Both the position numbers and the translations under genes were made by a program. The notes beneath the pieces are model-generated. The model was not told where the DNA came from. It saw only the letters and a list, made by a program, of their open reading frames with translations, and did no database searches. From contig JAYSFC010000009.1 in assembly GCA_041913505.1 (NCBI GenBank), positions 1 to 48,511 on the forward strand: a stretch of DNA of 48,511 nucleotides, read 5' to 3'. Source of the stretch: JAYSFC01 sp041913505. GTDB lineage: Bacteria; Pseudomonadota; Gammaproteobacteria; Burkholderiales; Burkholderiaceae_C. The first letter of the stretch is position 1; each line of letters opens with the position of its first letter. Positions 17,625 to 26,198 of the stretch are shown here, piece after piece.

Positions 17625-18443
17625 TCAGTTTGACGGCGATGTGCTGGTGAACGCCCCGTTCGTGGTATTACCTAAAGTCTGGTTTCCACCCAGCGAGTTC
17701 AGGTTGGCCTGATTGATGGCCGAAAGCCCCAGCAGGTTGCCGAAGACCGTGCTGTTCGACACTTGCACCAGCGTATTGGCTTCGGCGGCGCGCACGCCGG
17801 TGGCAGAGTGAAACACAAAGCGCGAGCGGTCCGCCGACACAGTCACCGGCGTGGTGGCCGTCGAGCTGGCGGAAAGCCCATTGGCGCAGTTCGAAGCCAC
17901 GGAGTCGATGATCTGGGTCGTCATGCTCGTCAGATTGAGCACCGTGTTGTCAGGGCTTACGGCAATGCAATCCTGGGAAAAGCGCTCGATCTTGACGTTC
18001 TGCAGGCGCAGGGTCTTGCCGCTCAGGAACTTGACGCCAGTGGTACCCAGCGTGGTGCCCGCACCGTTGATGCTGAGATTGCGCAAAACCACGTCATCAC
18101 CCGCGCCCGCCCTGACCACAATGCCCGTGGTCCCAGAAGCCAGGATGCTGCCAACCTGCCCCGCTCCGCCGTCTAGCGTGATGGCCTTCGTGATCGTCAC
18201 GGTGCCAAAGCCGCCCGGATCCAGCGCATCGATCTCTCCGCCGGCCGCTGTCTTGGATATGGCTCCCGCCCAGGTTTTGCAGGGTGCGGTGCGCGAACAG
18301 GGGTTGACATCGTCTCCGACCCCGGACACCCAGGTCCGCGTCGCCTGGGCCAGCGCGGGCATCGAGCAGAGAGCCCAAAGCAGCGCGGCGGTTGCCACCT
18401 TGACTGCACTGCGGTGACCCGGAGAAGAGAGGTAAGAGGGCAT
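17625..18443 (-). CDS. Secreted beta-helix protein, paralogue without CTERM tail
   Basis: A 272-residue protein with a signal peptide (AALLWALCSMPALAQA) and the same N-terminal block as the next gene (TWVSGVGDD, NPCSRTAPC, GGEIDALDPG). Beta-helix rungs such as VVLRNLSINGAG and LRLQNVKIERFSQDC follow. It ends in TSTSPSN with no hydrophobic helix or basic tail, so it lacks the sorting signal. It was probably produced by tandem duplication followed by loss of the 3' end. I chose the ATG at 18443, since the longer frame adds residues ahead of the signal peptide. The function is unknown, probably secreted or surface-associated. Confidence 0.82.
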   Translation of the reverse strand: MPSYLSSPGHRSAVKVATAALLWALCSMPALAQATRTWVSGVGDDVNPCSRTAPCKTWAGAISKTAAGGEIDALDPGGFGTVTITKAITLDGGAGQVGSILASGTTGIVVRAGAGDDVVLRNLSINGAGTTLGTTGVKFLSGKTLRLQNVKIERFSQDCIAVSPDNTVLNLTSMTTQIIDSVASNCANGLSASSTATTPVTVSADRSRFVFHSATGVRAAEANTLVQVSNSTVFGNLLGLSAINQANLNSLGGNQTLGNTTNGAFTSTSPSN

Positions 18444-18654
18444 GGACACACCTTGTGGAATCGAGAGAGTTTGCGCCGAACGCGCGGGGAGCAGAACTTT
18501 CCGCGCAAAGTTGCGTGCAGCCAGTATTCGCACGGCGCCGATCATGCACTGCTACGCCTCGAAAGGGAAGCGAAATTAGCGGCGCTGGGCCGTTCGTCCA
18601 CGCCCGCGCCGCCACCCCTGTTTCAGCAGGGGTAAACCCTATCTTCGGTGCGGA

Positions 18655-19581
18655 TCATGCCGCTTGCGAAAGGCCTTGCAATGGCAGGCCCGCCTCCTCC
18701 AAGACGGCGCTCAGCACACGCCCGTGCGTGGAGTCGGTCACGTACACGGAGCGCCGCCCCTCGCCGCCAAAGGCCAGGTTGGTGGTGGAGCTGCCCGCCG
18801 CGCCGCGCAGCACCTGCACGGGCTCGGCGCGGTGGTTGAGCACCCACACATAGCCCAGGCCGGGGTTGGCCACCAACAGGTGGCCTGCGGCGTCCACCGC
18901 CAGACCGTCGGGGCCGCTGGGGCCGTAGGAGGTGAAGAACTGGCCCACCTTGGCCACGCTGCCGTCGGGCAGCAGGGGCACGCGCCACACGCAGTTGCCG
19001 CGCGTCACGGCCAGGTAGAGCACGCGGCCGTCGGGTGAGAGGGCCACGCCGTTGGGGCTGGGTACGTTGTGCAGCAACAGGTCCAGCTGGCCGCTGGGGC
19101 GCAGGCGGTACAGGCGGCCGCTCGGGTCGTGCAGGCCGCTCTGGCCCTGGTCGGTGAAGTAGAGGTTGCCTTCGGCGCCGAAGATCAGGTCGTTCACGCC
19201 CTTGAAGCGCTCACTGTTGCGGCGCTGCAGGTAAGGGCTGACTTGGCCCGTGGCCACGTCGAGTTGCATCAGGCCGTTCTTGTAGTCGGTGATGAGCAGC
19301 GTGCCCGGCCTCAGGAATTTCATGCCGTTGGGCTCGCCGTCGTACTCGGCCACCAGCGCCCACTCGCCCTGCGGGCTGATGCGGAAGATGCGGCCCCAGG
19401 GGATATCGCTCACGTACAGGTTGCCCGCGTCGTCGAACACCGGGCCTTCGAGGAACGAATCGGTGATGGCGCCGCCCCGGTTGGCATCGGCCCAGTCGCT
19501 GCGCTCGCGGCGGCGAAAGTGCTCGGGCATGGCGGTGAACACCTCGAGTTCACGGACCAGGGGGGCTTGCAGCAAGAACAT
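18655..19581 (-). CDS. SMP-30/gluconolactonase family protein
   Basis: A 308-residue six-bladed beta-propeller hydrolase of the SMP-30/LRE family, which usually opens sugar or organic-acid lactones with a divalent metal. Metal-site candidates are the Glu of FLEGPVFDDAG, the Asn of GVNDLIF or SPNGVALSPDG, and the Asp of SGPDGLAVDAAG. No signal peptide is evident, so it is cytoplasmic. It is the last gene of the ten-gene operon, 17 bases after the LigI-like hydrolase. A lactonase role in the same pathway is likely, but the substrate is unknown. Confidence 0.88.
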   Translation of the reverse strand: MFLLQAPLVRELEVFTAMPEHFRRRERSDWADANRGGAITDSFLEGPVFDDAGNLYVSDIPWGRIFRISPQGEWALVAEYDGEPNGMKFLRPGTLLITDYKNGLMQLDVATGQVSPYLQRRNSERFKGVNDLIFGAEGNLYFTDQGQSGLHDPSGRLYRLRPSGQLDLLLHNVPSPNGVALSPDGRVLYLAVTRGNCVWRVPLLPDGSVAKVGQFFTSYGPSGPDGLAVDAAGHLLVANPGLGYVWVLNHRAEPVQVLRGAAGSSTTNLAFGGEGRRSVYVTDSTHGRVLSAVLEEAGLPLQGLSQAA

Positions 19582-19598
19582 TGGGGGCTCTTTTCAGT

Positions 19599-20483
19599 TC
19601 AGTGGGCGGTATCGAAACCATACAGCCGCGCCGGGTTGTCGACCAGGATGCGGTCCATGGCTACGTCGCTGCCAGCCCAGGCCTGCAGCAGGTCCAGCAG
19701 ATCGGCATCGTTCACGGTGCCAGGGGTTTCGGTGGTGTGCGGCCAGTCGCTGCCCCACACCAGCCGGTCGGGGGCGGCCTGCACCAGGGCGCGGCCCAGC
19801 GGCAGGGTGTCGGCGTAGCCCGGGCCATGCACCGTGGAGCGCATGTAGGCGCCCGAGAGTTTGACCCAGGTATTGCCCCCATCGAGCAGGCCGCGCACCA
19901 CGCCGTACGCTTCTGCAGCGGGGCCCTCGGCCGGGTCGATGCGGCCCAGGTGGTCGATGACCAGGGGCACGGGCAGGGCCTGCAGCAGGGGGGCCAGCGC
20001 GATGAGTTGCTCGGGGTGCGCAAAGATCTGGAGATGCCAGCCGGCGCAGGCCGGGTGTTCGGCCACCGTGCGGGCCAGCGTGGCCAGCATCTCGGGCGTG
20101 GTGGTGCCCCAGGATTGGGGCGAGACGAAGTTGACCCGCAGCCCGCGCACGCGGCGCGCGGCCAGCCGGGCCAGTTCTTCGGAGCCCACGCCCTGGTCCA
20201 CCACGGCCACGCCGCGCGCGCTGTCGCCCAGTTGGTCGAGGGCATCGAGCGTGCAGGCGTTGTCGGTGCCGTAGGTGGAGGGCGTGACCACCACCGTGCG
20301 CGTGGTGCCCAGGCGCGCCTGCAGCTGCCGGTACGCCGCCACGGGCGCCACCGGCGGCGTGCGCGGCCAGTGGGGCGACGGCGCAAAGCGCGGGTCGAAG
20401 ATGTGCATGTGGCTGTCGCACGCGCCGAGGGGCAACCGGCGCTGTGGGCGGTTCATGCCCACAGAATGGGGCACAGGGGTCAT
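19599..20483 (-). CDS. LigI-like amidohydrolase (2-pyrone-4,6-dicarboxylate lactonase family), copy 1
   Basis: A 294-residue metal-dependent hydrolase of the amidohydrolase superfamily. The first metal motif is GACDSHMHIFDP near residue 20, and the family end motif RLVWGSDWPHTTE carries the catalytic Asp near residue 245. It is close to LigI-type enzymes that open pyrone or muconolactone rings. Its start overlaps the stop of the Bug gene upstream (ATGA at 20480-20483), so it is translationally coupled to it. A paralogue at 26199-27107 in the same operon shares TTRTV.VTPSTYGTDN, suggesting two related lactone substrates or duplication. Confidence 0.88.
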   Translation of the reverse strand: MTPVPHSVGMNRPQRRLPLGACDSHMHIFDPRFAPSPHWPRTPPVAPVAAYRQLQARLGTTRTVVVTPSTYGTDNACTLDALDQLGDSARGVAVVDQGVGSEELARLAARRVRGLRVNFVSPQSWGTTTPEMLATLARTVAEHPACAGWHLQIFAHPEQLIALAPLLQALPVPLVIDHLGRIDPAEGPAAEAYGVVRGLLDGGNTWVKLSGAYMRSTVHGPGYADTLPLGRALVQAAPDRLVWGSDWPHTTETPGTVNDADLLDLLQAWAGSDVAMDRILVDNPARLYGFDTAH

Positions 20484-21451
20484 TGCTTCTCAATACCCAC
20501 TTTGACAGCTACCGACTCCCACAGCTGGGCATCTGCCTTCAGCTTGTCTGCAAAGGCTGGCCCACTGAGCACACTGGGCACGGCGCCGAGTTCTGTGGCG
20601 AAGCTCTGGACATCGGCGCTGGCCATGGCACTGGTGATTTCCTTGCGCAGCTTGTCCAGTACGGCCTCTGGGGTGCCCTTGGGGGCCCACAGGCCGGTGA
20701 AATTGACCACCTTGTAGCCCGGCGCACCCGCTTGAGCAAACGTGGGCACATCAGGCAAGGCCTTGAGCCGCTGCTCGCCGCTCACTGCCAGCAGGCGTAC
20801 TTTGCCGCCGCGCACCTGCCCCATCACGCCTGGGGTCGACGCGATCTGGAAGTCGATGGTTCCGCCCAGCAACGCCAAGGTGGCTTCACCAGCGCCTTTG
20901 AATGGCACGTGGGTGGCTTTGAGGCCACTGGCGCCTTGCAACGCTTCCGTTGCGAAATGGGGCATGGTGCCCGCTCCGCCGGTGCCGTAGTTCAGCTTGC
21001 CCGGGTTGGCTTGGGCATACGCCACCAGATCACCCAGTGTTTTGAAAGGGGAGTTGGCGGCCACAACGACCGTGGTTGGGGCGAAGTTGAAACCGGCCAC
21101 AGGCACCAGGTCGTTTGCGTAGTCCCAAGGCAGCTTCTTGAACACCTGGGGCAGGATGGAGTACGTGGTGTCATTGGCCAAGAGCGTGTAGCCATCGCCA
21201 GGCGAACGCGCCACCTGGTTGGCGCCGATGGTGCCCGTACCACCCGCCTTGTTTTCGACATAGAAGCTCTGACCGGTTTGCTCTGTGAGTTTTTGGGCAA
21301 TGCGCCGGGTCACCTGGTCTACCGCGCCGCCTGGAGGATATGGCACCACGATCTTGACGGCTTTGTCCGGATAGCCGGCTTGTGCCATGGCGTTGGCCAC
21401 GGCGAAGGTCAGCGCAAGGGCTGCGCTCAGTGAAGTGTGAATGCGTTGCAT
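20480..21451 (-). CDS. Bug family periplasmic substrate-binding protein 1
   Basis: A 323-residue TctC/Bug-type extracytoplasmic receptor with a signal peptide (start at 21451, AAGGAGA five bases upstream; cleavage near AMAQA). Hallmark Bug segments are present: KIVVPYPPGGAVDQVTR, NKAGGTGTIGANQVA, TLLANDTTYSILP and VPFKGAGEATLALLGG. These proteins bind carboxylates for tripartite tricarboxylate transporters or signal their presence. No TctA or TctB gene accompanies it. It is translationally coupled to the LigI-like hydrolase downstream. Confidence 0.92.
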   Translation of the reverse strand: MQRIHTSLSAALALTFAVANAMAQAGYPDKAVKIVVPYPPGGAVDQVTRRIAQKLTEQTGQSFYVENKAGGTGTIGANQVARSPGDGYTLLANDTTYSILPQVFKKLPWDYANDLVPVAGFNFAPTTVVVAANSPFKTLGDLVAYAQANPGKLNYGTGGAGTMPHFATEALQGASGLKATHVPFKGAGEATLALLGGTIDFQIASTPGVMGQVRGGKVRLLAVSGEQRLKALPDVPTFAQAGAPGYKVVNFTGLWAPKGTPEAVLDKLRKEITSAMASADVQSFATELGAVPSVLSGPAFADKLKADAQLWESVAVKVGIEKQ

Positions 21452-21468
21452 GAGAGTCTCCTTGTAGC

Positions 21469-22458
21469 TCAATCTGCTTTGAGGTCGAGCGCTTTGGCAA
21501 TCTGGCTATAGGTGGTCACTTCGCGGGCCACGCGGCTGGCAAAGGCCGGGCCGCAGACCGACTCGGCCTCCATGCCCAGGCCGCGCAGTTTCTCGGCGGC
21601 GGATTCGCTCTTGGCGAAGTCGGCCGCCGCGCGCTCCAGCGCCTGCGCCACGGGCTCGGGCAGGCCAGCGGGGGCCAGCACGCCGTACCACACGTCGGCA
21701 GCGTAGTTGCCACCGCCTGCCTCGGCAAACGTGGGTACCTCGGGCGCCAGGGGTGTGCGCTGGGACGCGCCCACCGCCAGCGCCCGCAGCTTGCCGCTCT
21801 TGATCTGCGGCAGCACCGAGCCCAGCGTGGCGAACGAGCTGTCGAGCTGGCCGCCCATCAGGTCGGTCACCACCGGCGCGGCGCCCTTGTAGGGCACGTG
21901 GTTGAGCTGCAGGCCCTGGGCGCGGGCAAAGATTTCGGTGGCGAAGTGGCCTGAGCTGCCCACGCCGGCCGTGCCGGCCGTCACGCGGCCGGGTTCGGCG
22001 CGGGCCTTGCGCAGGTAGTCGGCCAGGGTCTTGACCGGCAGGCTGGGCGCCACCACCAGCACCGTGGGGCTGCTGGCCACGGTGCACAGCGGCCGGAAGG
22101 AGCGCACCGCATCGAACTTGACGCGGTTCTGGTACAGCCCCGGGATCATGGTGTGGTTGGTGGCGCCGAACAGCAGCGTGTAGCCGTCGGCCAGCGCACC
22201 GGCCACCGCCTGGGCCGCCAGAATGGTGTTGGCGCCGGGCTTGTTGTCGATGATGAAGGGCTGGCCCAGCACCTTGCCGGCGTGGTCGGCGAAGGCACGG
22301 GCCACCACGTCGGTGGGGCCGCCAGCGGCAAAGCCCACCACGAGCTTCACGGGCTTGGCGGGGTACGCGGCCTGGGCCCCGCAGGTGCCGGTTGCTATGA
22401 ATAATGCAGCTGCAAGCAGCCTGTGCATAAGCACTTGGGGGCTTTTGGGTTGAAACAT
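21469..22458 (-). CDS. Bug family periplasmic substrate-binding protein 2
   Basis: A 329-residue Bug receptor. A short signal peptide ends near TCGAQA, and the Bug blocks KLVVGFAAGGPTDVVAR, DNKPGANTILAAQAVA and VPYKGAAPVVTDLMGG follow. GAGGAG lies six bases before the ATG at 22458. It diverges from its neighbours in the ligand loop (FGATNHTMIP), so a different ligand is possible. It sits 10 bases downstream of the next Bug gene. Confidence 0.92.
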   Translation of the reverse strand: MFQPKSPQVLMHRLLAAALFIATGTCGAQAAYPAKPVKLVVGFAAGGPTDVVARAFADHAGKVLGQPFIIDNKPGANTILAAQAVAGALADGYTLLFGATNHTMIPGLYQNRVKFDAVRSFRPLCTVASSPTVLVVAPSLPVKTLADYLRKARAEPGRVTAGTAGVGSSGHFATEIFARAQGLQLNHVPYKGAAPVVTDLMGGQLDSSFATLGSVLPQIKSGKLRALAVGASQRTPLAPEVPTFAEAGGGNYAADVWYGVLAPAGLPEPVAQALERAAADFAKSESAAEKLRGLGMEAESVCGPAFASRVAREVTTYSQIAKALDLKAD

Positions 22459-22468
22459 GGCGCGCTCC

Positions 22469-23464
22469 TCAATCCATGCGGATGCCGCTGGTACGGATCA
22501 CGCCCGCCCACTTGGCGGTTTCGCTCTTCACGAACGCGCTGAACTCCTGCGCGCTGGAGCCCACGCCCTGCACGCCCAGTTCGGCGAAACGCTTCTTCAT
22601 CTCGGCACTGGCAACGATGGCGCGGGTTTCCGCCTCCAGGCGCTGCAGGATGGGCTGCGGCGTGCCCGCAGGCGCGAACAGGCCGTTCCACTCGTTCACC
22701 TGAAAGCGCGGCAGGCCCGACTCGGCCACGGTGGGCACCTGCGTCCAGCCCTCGGTGCGCTGGGCCGAGGTGATGGCCAGTGCGCGCAGCTTGCCGCTTT
22801 TCACGAAGGGGCCGCTGGCCGTGGTGGCGCTGAACATCAGGTCCACCTGGCCGCCGATCAGGTCGGTGAGCGCAGGCGCGCCGCCGCGGTACGGGATGTG
22901 GGTGGCCGAGACCTTGGCTCCCTGCTTGAACAGCTCGCCCGCCAGGTGCTGCGCGCCGCCATTGCCCGCCGAGGCGTAGGTGAGCTGGCCCGGCTTGGAC
23001 CGGGCGGCGGCCACCACGTCCGCCATCGTCTTGAAGGGCGACGCCGCGGGCACCACGAGCAGCAGCGGCACCTGCGTGACGAGCGAGATGGGCGCAAAGT
23101 CCTTGCCCGCATCGAACGGCAGCTTGGCGAACAGGCTGGGGTTCACGGTGAAAGCCGTGGCGTCCAGCAGCAGCGTGTAGCCGTCGGGCGCGGCCTTGGC
23201 CACGGCCGCGGCGCCGATGGTGCCGCTGCCGCCGGGGCGGTTGTCCACCACCACCTGCTGGCCCAGCCGCTCCCCCAGCTGCGTGGCCAGCAGCCGCGCC
23301 GTGGTGTCCGCGTTGCCGCCGGCCGGGTACGGCACGACGAGCTTGATGGGCTTGTCGGGCCAGGTCTGGGCCGTGGCGGGCAAGGCATTTGCTACCAAAA
23401 CAATAGCCAACGAAGTCCATCGCGCAAGCACTGCGCGGCGATTTTGCTTGAATCCGTGGTGCAC
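22469..23464 (-). CDS. Bug family periplasmic substrate-binding protein 3 (GTG start)
   Basis: A 331-residue Bug receptor. The frame has no nearby ATG. A GTG at 23464 preceded by AAGGAGA starts a good signal peptide (LAIVLVANALPATAQ). Bug blocks KLVVPYPAGGNADTTAR, DNRPGGSGTIGAAAVA, DATAFTVNPSLFAKLPF and IPYRGGAPALTDLIGG are intact. It follows the hydroxyacid dehydrogenase gene by 32 bases. The ligand is unknown. Confidence 0.9.
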   Translation of the reverse strand: MHHGFKQNRRAVLARWTSLAIVLVANALPATAQTWPDKPIKLVVPYPAGGNADTTARLLATQLGERLGQQVVVDNRPGGSGTIGAAAVAKAAPDGYTLLLDATAFTVNPSLFAKLPFDAGKDFAPISLVTQVPLLLVVPAASPFKTMADVVAAARSKPGQLTYASAGNGGAQHLAGELFKQGAKVSATHIPYRGGAPALTDLIGGQVDLMFSATTASGPFVKSGKLRALAITSAQRTEGWTQVPTVAESGLPRFQVNEWNGLFAPAGTPQPILQRLEAETRAIVASAEMKKRFAELGVQGVGSSAQEFSAFVKSETAKWAGVIRTSGIRMD

Positions 23465-23496
23465 GGCTTGTCTCCTTGCTTTTGTCTGTGCGGGGC

Positions 23497-24426
23497 TCAG
23501 GCCACCGCCGCGGCACCCAGCACCGCCAGCGCATTGCGCGCGGCGCCCAGGCCCATGTTGACGTAGGCGTCGCTCGTCACGCCGCCGATGTGCGGGCTCA
23601 GGATGAAGCCCGGCTGGTGCTGGAACGGGTGGTTGGCGATGATGGGCTCGACGGCGAAGCTGTCCAGCCCCGCCGCGCGCACCTGGCCGCTTTGCACGGC
23701 GGCAAGCAGCGCGGCTTCGTCGATGAGCCCGCCGCGCGCCGTGTTCACGACGATCACGCCCGGCTTGCAGCGCGCGAGCGTTTCGGCGTTGAGCAGGTTG
23801 CGGTTGTCGTCCGTGAGCGGGCAGTGCAGCGAGATCGCATCGCTTTCGCGCCAGAGCGTTTCCAAGTCGGCGGTCTGCACGTAGTCCGGCAGGTTCTTGG
23901 CGAACGGATCGAAGCCGAGCACGCGCATGCCCAGCCCGTGGGCCATCTTCGCGAAGCGCTGGCCGATGGCGCCCAGGCCCACGAGGCCCACGGTGCGCCC
24001 GCCCAATTCCAGGCTCTTGTGCGTGGCCTTGTCCCAGTGGCCGTCGTGCATGCGCGCGTTGAGCTGCGGCACCGATTTGGCGCAGGCCAGCAGCAGCGCC
24101 AGGGCCTGCTCGGCCACGGCGGCGGCGTTGGCGCCCACGGCGGCCACCACCTCGATGCCGCGCGCCTTCGCGGCCACCTTGTCGATGGTGTCCGTGCCGC
24201 TGCCGTGCTTGGAGATCACCTTGAGCGAGGGCGCCGCGTCCATGGCCTGCGCACCCACCTTGCTGTAGCGCACGATGATGGCCACGGGGTCGTGGCGGCG
24301 GCACAGGGCGACGATGTCGTCCTCGGTCGGCGTCTTGCCCGCGTAGACGATGTCGTAGTCGGTCAGCAGCGCGAGCGCCTGGGGCGCGAGGTCGGCGGCC
24401 GTGATGAGGATGGTGGCGCGGCTCAC
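23497..24426 (-). CDS. D-2-hydroxyacid dehydrogenase (NAD-dependent)
   Basis: A 309-residue enzyme of the phosphoglycerate dehydrogenase-like family, interconverting 2-keto and 2-hydroxy acids. The Rossmann motif is VGLVGLGAIGQRF near residue 145. The catalytic Arg is in NTARGGLIDE and the catalytic His is in ILSPHIGGVT. I chose the GTG at 24426, which overlaps the RraA stop (GTGA at 24423-24426) and is preceded by a purine-rich GGGGAAG. The coupling to an RraA-type aldolase suggests they act on successive intermediates. The substrate is not determined. Confidence 0.88.
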   Translation of the reverse strand: MSRATILITAADLAPQALALLTDYDIVYAGKTPTEDDIVALCRRHDPVAIIVRYSKVGAQAMDAAPSLKVISKHGSGTDTIDKVAAKARGIEVVAAVGANAAAVAEQALALLLACAKSVPQLNARMHDGHWDKATHKSLELGGRTVGLVGLGAIGQRFAKMAHGLGMRVLGFDPFAKNLPDYVQTADLETLWRESDAISLHCPLTDDNRNLLNAETLARCKPGVIVVNTARGGLIDEAALLAAVQSGQVRAAGLDSFAVEPIIANHPFQHQPGFILSPHIGGVTSDAYVNMGLGAARNALAVLGAAAVA

Positions 24427-25109
24427 AGTTCTTCCCCTTCCTTCAGCACGCCGGCGGCGCGCAGCGCGGCGGGCAGCCATTTCGAGGCGGTATCGCCGCG
24501 CGCGATGGCTTCGATGCGGGCGGCTTCGTCGGCCACTTTCTTGACGGCCAGGGCTATCATGGCCGGAGCCTTTTCGCGCTCGATCACGGTCACGCCGTCG
24601 GCATCGCCCACCACGAGGTCGCCGGGGTTCACCGTGGCGCCGCCGCAGGAGATGGGGTGGTTGATGCGGCCGGGCACGAACTTGGTCGGGCCGGCGGGGT
24701 TGAAGCCCGCGCTGAACACGGGGAAGTCCAGCTCCAGCAGCTCCAGCTTGTCGCGGATGGCGCCATCCACGATCACGCCGGCCAGGCCGCGCTTCTTGCA
24801 GGCGCTGAGCATCAGCGTGCCCATGAGGGCCGCCGTCTGGTCGCCCTTGCCGTCGATCACCAGCACGTCGCCGGGCCGGGCCAGCGCGATGGCGGCGTGG
24901 ATCATGAGGTTGTCGCCGGGGCGCACCTCGACGGTAAAGGCCGGGCCGGCCACCTTCATGCGCTCGTGCACGGGCGCCACGCGGGCGTGCATGGTGCCGC
25001 GGCGGCCCGCCACGTCGGCGAGGATGGCGGCCTGGAAGGTGGCGGCTTGGCTGACGACGTCGGCGCTCACGCGCTCGATGTCACGGACGACTTCGGGGAG
25101 TTGGCTCAT
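24423..25109 (-). CDS. RraA family protein (4-hydroxy-4-methyl-2-oxoglutarate aldolase/oxaloacetate decarboxylase type)
   Basis: A 228-residue protein of the RraA/HMG aldolase family. Metal-dependent members cleave 4-carboxy-4-hydroxy-2-oxo acids to pyruvate and decarboxylate oxaloacetate. GDNLMIHAAIALARPGDVLV, GGLAxVIVDGAIRD-like (GLAGVIVDGAIRD, with catalytic Arg and metal Asp) and VVGDADGVTVIE are the expected blocks. In the protocatechuate 4,5-cleavage pathway such an aldolase works downstream of LigI, which fits the two LigI-like genes here. The ring-cleavage dioxygenase and hydratase are not in the window. Confidence 0.88.
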   Translation of the reverse strand: MSQLPEVVRDIERVSADVVSQAATFQAAILADVAGRRGTMHARVAPVHERMKVAGPAFTVEVRPGDNLMIHAAIALARPGDVLVIDGKGDQTAALMGTLMLSACKKRGLAGVIVDGAIRDKLELLELDFPVFSAGFNPAGPTKFVPGRINHPISCGGATVNPGDLVVGDADGVTVIEREKAPAMIALAVKKVADEAARIEAIARGDTASKWLPAALRAAGVLKEGEEL

Positions 25110-25156
25110 GGTGTGGAACTTTCAGGAGAAAAAGCAAAGAGGAAAAACGGTGCGGC

Positions 25157-26176
25157 TCATTCAGCCTTGATGGCGCCGTCGCGGATGACCTTGGCCCACT
25201 TGGCGGAGTCGGCCCGCTGCAGGGCGCCGAGCTGCTGGGGGGTGCCACCCACGAGCGTGACGCCCAGCTTGTCGGCCAGGGCGGCGATGGCGGGGTCCTT
25301 CAGCGCCTTGGCGATCTCCAGGTTCAGGCGCTGCACGGTGGCGGCGGGCGTCTTGGCCGGGGCGAACACGGCCTGCCACTGCTCGACCACGAAGTCGCGC
25401 AGGCCGGCCTCGCCCATCGTGGGCACCTGCGGCAGCGCCGGCAGGCGCTGTGCGCTGGTGACGGCCAGTGCGCGCAACTTGCCGGCCTGCACATGGGGCA
25501 GCGCGGCCGCTGCGGGCGCGAACATGAACTGCACCTGCTCGGCCAGCGTGTCCTGCAGCGCGGGCGTGTCGCCCTTGTAGGGCACGTGGATGAAACGCGC
25601 ACCGGTCTGCTGCTGCAGCAGCTCGCCCTGCATCTGCAGGATGGTGCCGTTGCCGCCCGACGCGAAGGCCAGCTTGCCCGGCTGCGCTTTGGCGGCCGCG
25701 ATCAGCTCGGCCACGGTCGTAAACGGCTGGTGAACACCCACCACGAGGATGTGCGGGATGGTGCCGATGGTGATGACGGGCTCGAAGCCCGCGATGGGGT
25801 CGTAGGGCAGCTTGCCCATGAGGTGCGGCGCAATGGCCTGCGGGCCGATGGACGTGCCCAGCAGCGTGGTGCCATCGGGCGCGGCCTTGGCCACGAAGGC
25901 GGCGCCGATGGTGCCCGTGGCGCCGGGCTTGTTGTCCACGATCACCGTGGTGCCGAGCGCCGCGCCCAGCCGCTGCGCCACGTTGCGGCCCAGCAAGTCG
26001 GTGCTGCCGCCCGGCGGGTACGGCACCACCCAGGTGATGATCTTGCCGGCCGGCCACTCACCCTGCGCGAGCGCGGGTTGGAGCAGCGCGGGGCCCAGCA
26101 GCGCGCTGCCTGCTGCGACCAGCAGCGTGCGGCGCGCGAGGCGCCGGGAGGAAAGGGGCATGGTGGATGCGGTCAT
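25157..26176 (-). CDS. Bug family periplasmic substrate-binding protein 4
   Basis: A 339-residue Bug receptor. The N-terminus SSRRLARRTLLVAAGSALLG looks like a twin-arginine or arginine-rich signal peptide, unlike the other four, and is cleaved near PALAQ. Bug blocks ITWVVPYPPGGSTDLLGR, DNKPGATGTIGAAFVA, GTSIGPQAIAPHLMGKLPY and VPYKGDTPALQDTL are present. It lies between the RraA gene and LigI-like copy 2 and is likely to be an uptake receptor for the pathway substrate. Confidence 0.92.
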   Translation of the reverse strand: MTASTMPLSSRRLARRTLLVAAGSALLGPALLQPALAQGEWPAGKIITWVVPYPPGGSTDLLGRNVAQRLGAALGTTVIVDNKPGATGTIGAAFVAKAAPDGTTLLGTSIGPQAIAPHLMGKLPYDPIAGFEPVITIGTIPHILVVGVHQPFTTVAELIAAAKAQPGKLAFASGGNGTILQMQGELLQQQTGARFIHVPYKGDTPALQDTLAEQVQFMFAPAAAALPHVQAGKLRALAVTSAQRLPALPQVPTMGEAGLRDFVVEQWQAVFAPAKTPAATVQRLNLEIAKALKDPAIAALADKLGVTLVGGTPQQLGALQRADSAKWAKVIRDGAIKAE

Positions 26177-26198
26177 GGCGTGGCCTGTCTCCGTGCGG

